A DNA stretch of 12,899 nucleotides from JBKBXU01 sp046313675 (GTDB lineage Bacteria > Bacteroidota > Bacteroidia > Cytophagales > Cytophagaceae): the NCBI GenBank assembly GCA_046313675.1, contig JBKBXU010000116.1, positions 1 through 12,899 of the forward strand, in the 5' to 3' direction. The notes under the pieces were generated by a model, which was not told where the DNA came from, made no database searches, and saw nothing but the letters and a program-made list of their open reading frames with translations. Position 1 is the first letter of the stretch, and each line of letters begins with the position of its first letter. The translations under genes were made by a program, and so were the position numbers. Below, one piece after another: positions 1 through 6,011 of this stretch.

Positions 1-45
1 AATAAGGTTTTAAATTATTTGGAAGCGAACACTCCCTGAGTAAAA

Positions 46-369
46 TCAGGCAGCTAGTTCCGGAGGAGCTTTATTTTTTACAGAATCAAAAAATCCAGAA
101 AATAAAGGATTAACGACTATATTATTAACACAATACGTTGGGACCTGGACTACAGAAAGCGTGACTTCAGGAAAGAATAGATTTACGAAAAATTCAAGTT
201 GACAAAGCTGACAAACCGAATGTCCTTCTTCTATCTGTTCAATATCTGTGCAGCATAAAGAATCATCCTCATGTTCATGCAGATAATCAACACCTGCCTG
301 CACCATCAGTATGGAGATTACAAGATAGAATTTAACAAAATAGCGAACAAGACCCTTCAATCGTTTCAA
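46..369 (-). CDS. Small Cys/His-rich exported or membrane-anchored protein
   Basis: A 107-residue protein I cannot assign to a named function. Residues 11-26 form one hydrophobic segment after a basic start (KRLKGLVR), so it is a signal peptide or an N-terminal anchor. The outside part carries HEHEDD (31-36), CC (39-40), His50, a CxxC pair (Cys53, Cys56) and Cys80, and ends in KAPPELAA. Short Bacteroidota proteins with a His/Cys cluster and a C-terminal APP/GPP-type tail are common, and some resemble the DUF2946 metal-associated family, so metal binding is an inference. The start is TTG: an in-frame TGA lies 18 nt upstream and there is no in-frame ATG before the hydrophobic segment. A phylum-type promoter ends only 8 nt before this codon, so the mRNA may be nearly leaderless. 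The gene is divergent from the histidine kinase. Confidence 0.6.
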   Translation of the reverse strand: MKRLKGLVRYFVKFYLVISILMVQAGVDYLHEHEDDSLCCTDIEQIEEGHSVCQLCQLEFFVNLFFPEVTLSVVQVPTYCVNNIVVNPLFSGFFDSVKNKAPPELAA

Positions 370-377
370 ATTTAAAT

Positions 378-408
378 CAAAATTACATCATCAACCTCTT
401 TAATGCAA
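378..408 (-). promoter_or_regulatory. Bacteroidota-type promoter for the Cys/His-rich protein
   Basis: Read on the minus strand, TTG (408-406) is followed by a 20-nt spacer and TAATTTTG (385-378), a perfect match to TAnnTTTG. A spacing of 17-23 nt is normal for this phylum. The -7 box ends 8 nt before the TTG start codon at 369, which predicts a leaderless or nearly leaderless transcript. Confidence 0.6.
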
Positions 409-469
409 TAATGTTGCAGTATTTTTAGAAACTATTTTTTTTCCATGCCCGTATACCCTAGCAACTTGC

Positions 470-494
470 TTTAATGATATAAAACATCATTAAA
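470..494. repeat. 9-bp inverted repeat in divergent intergenic region
   Basis: TTTAATGAT (470-478) and ATCATTAAA (486-494) are exact reverse complements separated by 7 nt. The repeat lies between two divergent genes, 52 nt before the kinase start. It has no T-run suggesting a terminator and is spaced like a dimeric-regulator operator, but AT-rich DNA makes such palindromes fairly often, so the operator reading is only an inference. Confidence 0.35.
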
Positions 495-545
495 AATTAA
501 AATATTGAATTTATATATTAAAATAGTTATATTAATTCTACACCC

Positions 546-2006
546 ATGAAATTTCAACATTTCTTTGAATCATCCTCAAACTTCATGTGTATTGCTAATA
601 CAAAAGGGTACTTTGAAGAGATCAATCCTGCCTTTCAACGCTTTCTGGGGAGAAGTAAAGAAGAGATTATTTCCATTCCATATATAAACTTCGTACATCC
701 CAAAGATCGGGCAAAATCATGTAAGCAAGTTGATCAATACCTGCAAAAAGAAAAATTTGAGCCTGTTTTTGAAAATAGGTACCTGGACCATAGTGGAACC
801 TATAAATGGCTTAGATGGACTTCTGTAAAACAGGTAGGCGATCTTTTATATGCTGTTGCAACGGAAATTACCGACCAAAAAGAACTAGCTCATTCTATTA
901 ATGATACAAAAGAAATGCTTTCCCAGATTATTAACCTGGTGCCTCATCCTATTTTCCTTAAAGATAGGGATGGAAAATACATTCTAGTTAATGAAGCTCA
1001 GGCAACCTTATTCTCCACCACAATAGAAGAAATTATAGGCAAAGACGATTCATATTTTATCTCTGAACCATTAGAAATTGAGGGAATCAGAGAAAGTGAC
1101 CGCTATGTCCTGATTAGAAAAGAAAGTATTAATCTTCCCGAACAGGTTATCACACATTCCAATGGTAAAATAAGGATTTTAAATACCACTAAAATTCCTT
1201 TCACATCTGAAAATGGAGATATGAAGATATTAGGTGTCTCCATTGATATGACAGACCTTAAAAAAACCGAGACCGAGTTATTAAGGACCAATTTCGAACT
1301 TGACAGCTTTGTATACAAGTCCTCCCATGATTTAAGAGCGCCTCTCCGTTCTATTATCGGATTATTAGATTTGATGAAGAAAGAAAAAGATTGCAATGTC
1401 ATAAGTCAATCAATAGATCACGCTAAAAAAAGTGTAAAAACCCTGGATTCATTTATATTAGACTTAACAAACTTTTCCAGAAATAACAGGACTAACATAT
1501 CTGTTCATCAGATTAAGTTTTCAAAAATAATTGATGAATGTCAGGAAAATCTTCTTTATATGGAAGATGCTGGCAGAATAACTATTATAAAAGATTTTGA
1601 ACATGAACTTGAATTCAGGTCAGACGAACAAAGGATTAAAATTATCATGATGAATCTTATCTCAAATGCCATAAAATATCAAAGAAAAGATGGCATAGAG
1701 AATCCATATTTAAGAATATCTATTCAAAAAACCACGTTCGGCATCAAGATTATTGTAAAGGATAATGGGGTAGGAATAGAAAAAGAGTATCAAAGCAAAA
1801 TATTTGAAATGTTTTTCAGAGCTTCCGAATCGTCTTTTGGTTCAGGATTGGGACTTTACATTGTAAACCAAATCGTAGAAAAATTAGACGGCCATATCGG
1901 TTTAGAATCTGCATTTGGTATTGGCACTGAATTCACCATATCTTTGCCTGAGATGAATGATGAATCTTTTGATTCATCAGAACAAAATCAATTAAATTTG
2001 GTTTAA
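546..2006 (+). CDS. Soluble PAS-PAS sensor histidine kinase
   Basis: A 486-residue sensor kinase that would autophosphorylate on His and pass the phosphate to a response regulator. Two PAS domains (about 5-112 and 120-240) are followed by HisKA with the H-box HDLRAPL (phospho-acceptor His261) and a HATPase_c domain. All ATP-binding boxes are visible: N-box NLISNAIKY (Asn374), DNGVGI (406-411), F-box around 420-424, GSGLGL (432-437) and GIGT (458-461). There is no membrane segment or signal peptide, so it should sense a cytoplasmic signal. The first PAS has the PAS-fold ending WLRWTSV with a PAC-like C-terminus, but no cofactor-binding residue can be named. No response regulator is adjacent, so it is an orphan within this window. 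The ATG at 546 sits directly before the PAS fold. No convincing TAnnTTTG box was found upstream. Confidence 0.93.
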   Translation: MKFQHFFESSSNFMCIANTKGYFEEINPAFQRFLGRSKEEIISIPYINFVHPKDRAKSCKQVDQYLQKEKFEPVFENRYLDHSGTYKWLRWTSVKQVGDLLYAVATEITDQKELAHSINDTKEMLSQIINLVPHPIFLKDRDGKYILVNEAQATLFSTTIEEIIGKDDSYFISEPLEIEGIRESDRYVLIRKESINLPEQVITHSNGKIRILNTTKIPFTSENGDMKILGVSIDMTDLKKTETELLRTNFELDSFVYKSSHDLRAPLRSIIGLLDLMKKEKDCNVISQSIDHAKKSVKTLDSFILDLTNFSRNNRTNISVHQIKFSKIIDECQENLLYMEDAGRITIIKDFEHELEFRSDEQRIKIIMMNLISNAIKYQRKDGIENPYLRISIQKTTFGIKIIVKDNGVGIEKEYQSKIFEMFFRASESSFGSGLGLYIVNQIVEKLDGHIGLESAFGIGTEFTISLPEMNDESFDSSEQNQLNLV

Positions 2007-2012
2007 GTTATC

Positions 2013-2031
2013 TCTATTAAATAGATTTTTT
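2013..2031 (+). terminator. Weak hairpin plus T-run after the kinase gene
   Basis: TCTATTAAATAGA (2013-2025) can fold into a short 4-5 bp AT-rich stem and is followed at once by six T (2026-2031). It lies 6 nt past the kinase stop codon. The stem is weak, so termination is partial at best and the downstream gene may share the kinase transcript. Confidence 0.25.
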
Positions 2032-2080
2032 AACAATATTTTTTTTACATAGTTTTTTTAAAAAAAGGGAGATCAAGGAC

Positions 2081-2386
2081 ATGAATGAAAGTTTAAATGA
2101 TATCGCATTAGTATTTCCTACAGCTAATGTTCTGGAATTAAAAAACGGTTACAGGATAGACATACCTGTACCGGGATATAGCAAGCATGAATTCAGAGTA
2201 AGTCTGACTAACAGGGTAATCAATTTAAGCGCCAGAAGAATTGATGATGTAAATAAAATTGATTTTTTCAGATCTATAAAATTACCTGAATATATGGATA
2301 TGGGATCAGAAATAACAACGTTCAAGTATCATGAAGGGATAATTTCAATAAAATTAGTCAGCGACAAAACCCGGATAGTTAAATAA
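2081..2386 (+). CDS. Minimal Hsp20/alpha-crystallin-type small heat shock protein
   Basis: A 101-residue protein with the alpha-crystallin domain pattern. NGYRIDIPVPGYSKHEFRV (22-40) matches the family's opening strands (YRIEVDLPGF-KEDIKV). RVINLSA (45-51) matches the following strand. FFRSIKLPEYMD (62-73) matches the F-RSF-LPE motif, and YHEGIISIKL (83-92) matches YKDGVLTITL. The family are ATP-independent holdases in the cytoplasm. It is much shorter than the usual 140-150 residues: the N-terminal arm is about 20 residues, the loop between LSA and FFRS (which normally holds the dimerisation strand) is only about 10, and no clear IxI tail follows. A GGGAG Shine-Dalgarno-like site (2067-2071) lies 9 nt before the ATG. 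A strong hairpin starts 5 nt after the stop. Confidence 0.8.
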   Translation: MNESLNDIALVFPTANVLELKNGYRIDIPVPGYSKHEFRVSLTNRVINLSARRIDDVNKIDFFRSIKLPEYMDMGSEITTFKYHEGIISIKLVSDKTRIVK

Positions 2387-2390
2387 CAAA

Positions 2391-2433
2391 ATCATGTACA
2401 TCCGGTTTTTTATAAAAATCGGATGCACATGAT
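2391..2433. promoter_or_regulatory. 20-bp near-perfect hairpin spanning the next start codon
   Basis: The outer arms 2391-2404 and 2420-2433 are 14-nt reverse complements with one A-C mismatch (2398/2426). The AT-rich centre (2405-2419) continues the pairing to a TAT loop (2411-2413), giving a stem of about 20 bp. The hairpin begins 5 nt after the Hsp20-like stop codon, and its 3' arm contains both possible ATG starts (2423 and 2429) of the downstream membrane protein. No T-run follows on either strand, so this is not a textbook intrinsic terminator. Control of translation, mRNA processing, or a factor-assisted terminator are possible. Confidence 0.6.
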
Positions 2434-2722
2434 CTCAGAATATAAAAAACATTATTTAGTAATAGTCATTATCACAGCTATAATTTCCATTATTCAGGTA
2501 TATGCTTCTGATGCCCCATTAACTGTATTAACATTCGCCTATCCGTTCTTCAGTCAAATATTAAGCCCCTTAGTTATTACCGCTATTCTGGGGCTAATAT
2601 TCTGGTATACAGGAAATAAGCCAACTCCCCAAACCATTTATAAAACATTTCTTATTTCATGGATTATAGTAATCCTAATAAATAGTTATTTACTTTACAG
2701 CACTCCTCATCATATGTATTAA
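2423..2722 (+). CDS. Small three-helix membrane protein, function unknown
   Basis: A 99-residue hydrophobic protein I do not recognise. Three likely membrane segments are visible: about 9-28, 38-62 and 73-92, with a short charged turn (GNKPTPQ) between the second and third. It ends in a polar HHMY tail. It has no enzymatic motif. The start is uncertain: ATG 2423 and ATG 2429 are both possible, both lie inside a hairpin, and neither has a clear ribosome binding site. It is in the same reading frame as the Hsp20-like gene, with only the TAA at 2384-2386 between them. Length, sustained hydrophobic pattern and context support a real gene, but no homology can be shown from sequence alone. Confidence 0.55.
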   Translation: MHMISEYKKHYLVIVIITAIISIIQVYASDAPLTVLTFAYPFFSQILSPLVITAILGLIFWYTGNKPTPQTIYKTFLISWIIVILINSYLLYSTPHHMY

Positions 2723-2848
2723 TTCAAAAGAATTAAAATTTACATAAAGCACAGGAAGCAATTGTTTACGGGACAAAGCATATGAAATCAGCTTCATAAT
2801 TCGGCAATCAATAAAATAAATTCATAAGAATTAGGTTCTTCACCTGAA

Positions 2849-2856
2849 TACTTTTG
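2849..2856 (+). promoter_or_regulatory. TAnnTTTG -7 box of the DUF2279 gene
   Basis: TACTTTTG is an exact match to the Bacteroidota -7 consensus. No TTG was found at the expected -33 distance, so the promoter may be weak or helped by an activator. The box ends 12 nt before the GTG start at 2869, implying a very short 5' leader. Confidence 0.5.
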
Positions 2857-2868
2857 TAATTTTACAAG

Positions 2869-3762
2869 GTGAGAAACTCATATCTGGTTTTACTTATCCT
2901 AACCTTTGTCCATAATTTTTCCATTGGACAGGAGAAAACAGATAGCACTTCCGGTGTAATCAAAGAGCGTCTTATACCATTGGCAGTAGGAGCTAACGTT
3001 GCTTATACAGGAAGCATGGTTTGGCTGAGCCATGCATGGTACAGCAACCAGTCCGGCACAGGCTTTCATTTTTTTAATGATAATGACCAATGGATGCAAA
3101 TGGATAAAATGGGCCATGCATATTCTGCTTTTCATATAAGCCAATTTGCTGTAAAATCACTTAAATGGTCAGGAGTGGACAAAAAAAAATCTATCTGGAT
3201 AGGTGGACTGGCAGGACTGGTCTATCTCACTCCGATAGAAATATTTGATGGATTTTCTAAAGATTATGGTGCTTCCTGGGGCGACATGCTTGCCAATGCA
3301 GGAGGCTCAGCCCTCCTTCTCGGACAATACCTTCTCTGGGATGAACCACGCATTCAAATGAAATTTTCTTTCCATAGAACACCTTTTGCTCAGATAAGAC
3401 CCAATACCCTGGGAGGCACCATAGCAGAACAGATTTTAAAAGATTATAACGGGCAAACCTATTGGCTTGCCTTTAACATTCACTCTTTTCTTCCTAAAGG
3501 AAATAGTGTACCTGCCTGGCTGAACCTTTCTTTGGGATACAGCGCATATAATATGCAATATGGAAGCAGACAAGAAAATATACAGGCAGGTATTCACCCA
3601 TACCGGCAATACTTCCTATCATTCGACATAGACCTGGAACACGTCCAGACCAAAAAAAAATGGATAAAAGTACTTACATATCCATTTAAAGTAATCCATA
3701 TACCATTCCCCGCACTTGAATTTAACAGATATGGAACACGGTTTCATTCTGTTTATTTTTAA
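2869..3762 (+). CDS. Secreted DUF2279-family protein
   Basis: A 297-residue protein with a Sec signal peptide (about 1-20, ending near SIGQ), so it acts beyond the inner membrane. It matches my recollection of the DUF2279 (YfiM-related) family common in Bacteroidota. The hallmark blocks are MDKMGHAYSAFHIS (78-91), EIFDGFSKDYGASWGDML (124-141) followed by a small-residue stretch (ANAGGSALLLGQ), and KDYNGQTYWLAFNI (191-204). Two hydrophobic stretches (about 36-55 and 108-123) and the C-terminal half with alternating aromatic residues ending in Phe suggest outer-membrane association, which is an inference. The biochemical role is unknown. GTG is the only workable start: an in-frame TAA lies at 2857-2859, and the signal peptide begins straight after the GTG. 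It is convergent with the exopolysaccharide operon. Confidence 0.8.
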   Translation: MRNSYLVLLILTFVHNFSIGQEKTDSTSGVIKERLIPLAVGANVAYTGSMVWLSHAWYSNQSGTGFHFFNDNDQWMQMDKMGHAYSAFHISQFAVKSLKWSGVDKKKSIWIGGLAGLVYLTPIEIFDGFSKDYGASWGDMLANAGGSALLLGQYLLWDEPRIQMKFSFHRTPFAQIRPNTLGGTIAEQILKDYNGQTYWLAFNIHSFLPKGNSVPAWLNLSLGYSAYNMQYGSRQENIQAGIHPYRQYFLSFDIDLEHVQTKKKWIKVLTYPFKVIHIPFPALEFNRYGTRFHSVYF

Positions 3763-3780
3763 TATATTTTATAGAATCCT

Positions 3781-3822
3781 GTGGAGTGAAGACGTAAAAC
3801 TTTACATCTCCACTGGCTCCAC
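3781..3822. terminator. Alternative hairpins between convergent genes
   Basis: GTGGAG (3781-3786) can pair with either of two CTCCAC copies (3808-3813 and 3817-3822). An inner stem GTAAA/TTTAC (3794-3798 with 3801-3805) adds to the fold. It lies between the DUF2279 stop (3762) and the stop of the last exopolysaccharide gene (3837), where a bidirectional terminator is expected. No clean T-run follows on either strand, so the call is moderate at best. Confidence 0.4.
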
Positions 3823-3836
3823 TAAAAATTCTCAAT

Positions 3837-5039
3837 TTAAATTTCTGAATCGGAACTACCTGAATGAGGTGTATGAATAAATTTCTTATCCGCCCCTTTC
3901 AGGTTTAAAAGATTCAAAAACATCAGCGAAACGGCTTTTGGCACGTGCATTGCCGCTCTAAATGTCTTTTTGTTGTAGAATTTATCCGGAATCGCCAGCA
4001 TAATGCTTAATAGGTTTAATCCCGCAAGACTAAGCCAAAAACCTGTTCCCGGCGCCATAGCGTATCCAAAAATAATATTTAGCAGGAAGGCCAGCACGCC
4101 AAGGCCAACAACCGTAAAAAGCAACATAATTCTGGGCAAAAGTGTAAATTGAAACACTTTATTAAAGAAATCAAAATTACCTTTTGAAACAAAATGCGTT
4201 AACCCTTCTATAAAATATTTTTTCAGGAAAATAATTTGCGCCGACATCCAACGTCTCCGCTGATTTTTGAATACTTCCGGATTCTCCACCTTTTCATCAT
4301 AAACCATAGCATTTTCCAGGTAATGAATTTTCACTTTATCCCTGTTGAGCTTTACTTCAAGTTCTTTATCAAATCCCCCAATGGCATCAATTGTAAGCAT
4401 GGTTTCTTTAAAATAATCGTATTCAAAAGCCATTCCTGAGCCTATTAAACCGGAAGAAAAACCAAGCATTCTATGCCCTTTCCTATAAATATGATTATTG
4501 ACCTCTTCGCTGATTGCATCAAGCACGGCAAAGTGGGTATTTTGATTTTTAGCTACACGATGCGCCTGAACAGCCCATGCTCCCGAATAACATATGGCGT
4601 TATTCATTTTCTGAAGAAACTTTTTCTCCATCAGGTTGTCCGCATCTAAAATCAGGGCATAATCATACACCTCAGGCAGCAAGGCCAAAGCTTTATTTAG
4701 AGACCTGGCTTTCGTACTTAATTCAAAACTGACTTCAATTACCTTAATAGGCATTGATTTCAGTTTATCAACAGTTTCCGGTTTCAATGAGTCAGCGATT
4801 ACCACCACATCATAATCCTCTCTTGGATAGGTTTGCTGAAGTGCATTGGCTGCTGAATGTAAAATAACCTCATCCTCCTTATAGGATGGAATAAATACAG
4901 CAAATTTTTTATTATACGGTGCTAATGGATACTCTGGCAAATTCCCTGCTTTCCCGGCTACAGAAAATGTCAGTCCATATACAACCATTATAGCCAACCA
5001 TATAAAAAGTAAAATAAAGAGTACATCTATCGCTACCAT
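3837..5039 (-). CDS. Membrane-anchored family 2 glycosyltransferase
   Basis: A 400-residue GT-A fold enzyme expected to transfer a sugar from a nucleotide donor at the cytoplasmic face. An N-terminal membrane helix (about 4-24) precedes the catalytic domain: FIPSYKED (49-56), VVIADS (79-84, Asp83), LDADN with the metal-binding DxD (Asp132, Asp134), GGFDKELE (221-228) and the QRRRW motif (260-264) of processive or semi-processive GT2 enzymes. Two further membrane helices (about 300-325 and 332-352) and a short hydrophobic patch near 368-380 follow. This layout resembles hyaluronan/cellulose-synthase-like GT2 proteins, but it has fewer helices. At the usual catalytic ED position the sequence reads KE (Glu226). 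It is the last gene of the operon, 12 nt after the upstream GT2. The sugar and linkage cannot be read from sequence. Confidence 0.9.
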   Translation of the reverse strand: MVAIDVLFILLFIWLAIMVVYGLTFSVAGKAGNLPEYPLAPYNKKFAVFIPSYKEDEVILHSAANALQQTYPREDYDVVVIADSLKPETVDKLKSMPIKVIEVSFELSTKARSLNKALALLPEVYDYALILDADNLMEKKFLQKMNNAICYSGAWAVQAHRVAKNQNTHFAVLDAISEEVNNHIYRKGHRMLGFSSGLIGSGMAFEYDYFKETMLTIDAIGGFDKELEVKLNRDKVKIHYLENAMVYDEKVENPEVFKNQRRRWMSAQIIFLKKYFIEGLTHFVSKGNFDFFNKVFQFTLLPRIMLLFTVVGLGVLAFLLNIIFGYAMAPGTGFWLSLAGLNLLSIMLAIPDKFYNKKTFRAAMHVPKAVSLMFLNLLNLKGADKKFIHTPHSGSSDSEI

Positions 5040-5051
5040 CGTCTTTTTATG

Positions 5052-5972
5052 TTAAATTTTCGGATTGTCAAATATTTTATGATTAACAAAATTCCAATAC
5101 ACTCCCCTGTAAAATGCAGACAAAAGATCTAACCTTCTGCTTTTCAGATGCACCAGTGTGTGCTTAGGCACAGCTAACATGAAGAAGAAGGCCATGCTTA
5201 TCATTAGCTTAATGCCTTTTACATTTCTACGCATATAAACCAGGCGGTTTCGTGTCATGTAGTATGTTTTCAATGGATTTTGTTTCCCTACCGACATAGA
5301 TTCTTTATGGTAAACTTCAGAATTTCCAATGTACCATATAGAATAGCCGGCCCCTTTAATTCGCTCACAAAAATCCAATTCTTCATAATAAAGAAAATAG
5401 AGATCTGCCATAAGCCCTACCTCTTCCACCACCTTTCGGGGCACCATCATAGCTGCACCATGCGCATAATGCGTAAGACAACAAACATCATATTGTCCAT
5501 TATCAACTTCCTTCTGTCCTACGAAGCTACTTCGTCCTGTATAAGGGTTAATCATACTGCTTCCGGCATATTGAATTACGCCTTCGGTATTGTAGTATAT
5601 GAGTTTTGAACTTACCGCTCCCGCAATAGGGTCAGACTCCAGTTTGGCCACCAGTGGTTGAAGAAAATTGGGATGTACTTCCGTGTCGTTGTTTAAAACC
5701 ATAAAATATTTGCCTTTAGCAGCACGAAAACCTACATTATTACCTCCGGCAAAGCCTTCATTTTTAGGATTTTTTATCAATTCTACCTCAGGATATCGTT
5801 CCTGAATCACATCCGGATTTTCCTTTGAAGCATTGTCAACAACAATAACCTCCATATTTGGATAGGTTACCTTCCTCAATGACTCCAGCAGCTCGCATGT
5901 GACATCTGCGCCATTATAATTAATGGTAATAATTGAAACTAAAGGATACTTTACTAAATTCTCCTGCTCCAT
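5052..5972 (-). CDS. WbbL-like family 2 glycosyltransferase
   Basis: A 306-residue GT2 of the rhamnosyltransferase-like (COG1216) group, which adds a sugar to a lipid-linked oligosaccharide in the cytoplasm. Visible motifs are VSIITINYNG (12-21), VVDNAS (44-49, Asp46), NEGFAGGNNVG (71-81), the donor and metal site LNNDTEV (93-99, Asp96), and YYEELDFCERIKGAGY (195-210) with the acidic catalytic block EELD. HGAAMMVPR (171-179) is the usual strand before this block. The C-terminus has one moderately hydrophobic segment (about 253-268) and many basic residues, suggesting peripheral membrane contact. A canonical GGGAGG Shine-Dalgarno lies 7 nt upstream. The actual sugar is not deducible; rhamnose is only the commonest substrate of named members. 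Confidence 0.92.
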   Translation of the reverse strand: MEQENLVKYPLVSIITINYNGADVTCELLESLRKVTYPNMEVIVVDNASKENPDVIQERYPEVELIKNPKNEGFAGGNNVGFRAAKGKYFMVLNNDTEVHPNFLQPLVAKLESDPIAGAVSSKLIYYNTEGVIQYAGSSMINPYTGRSSFVGQKEVDNGQYDVCCLTHYAHGAAMMVPRKVVEEVGLMADLYFLYYEELDFCERIKGAGYSIWYIGNSEVYHKESMSVGKQNPLKTYYMTRNRLVYMRRNVKGIKLMISMAFFFMLAVPKHTLVHLKSRRLDLLSAFYRGVYWNFVNHKIFDNPKI

Positions 5973-5979
5973 TTCTCAA

Positions 5980-5985
5980 CCTCCC
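5980..5985 (-). promoter_or_regulatory. Strong Shine-Dalgarno site of the WbbL-like gene
   Basis: Minus-strand GGGAGG lies 7 nt before the ATG at 5972, inside the largest gap of the operon (39 nt). Such a strong site is notable because many Bacteroidota genes lack one; it confirms this start and suggests independent, efficient initiation. Confidence 0.6.
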
Positions 5986-6011
5986 TTTTTTATATCAACT
6001 ACTGAAAAGCC

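Noticed and set aside
528..540. A promoter directly before the kinase
   Set aside because: The TTG at 505-507 has no TAnnTTTG at a suitable distance; only loose AT-rich matches were found.
2050..2057. TAGTTTTT as a -7 box for the Hsp20-like gene
   Set aside because: It lacks the final G of TAnnTTTG and sits in a T-rich run where such near-matches arise by chance.
2053..2066. T7A7 palindrome before the Hsp20-like gene as a terminator or operator
   Set aside because: A simple T-run followed by an A-run is expected in AT-rich intergenic DNA, and the stem has no GC pair.
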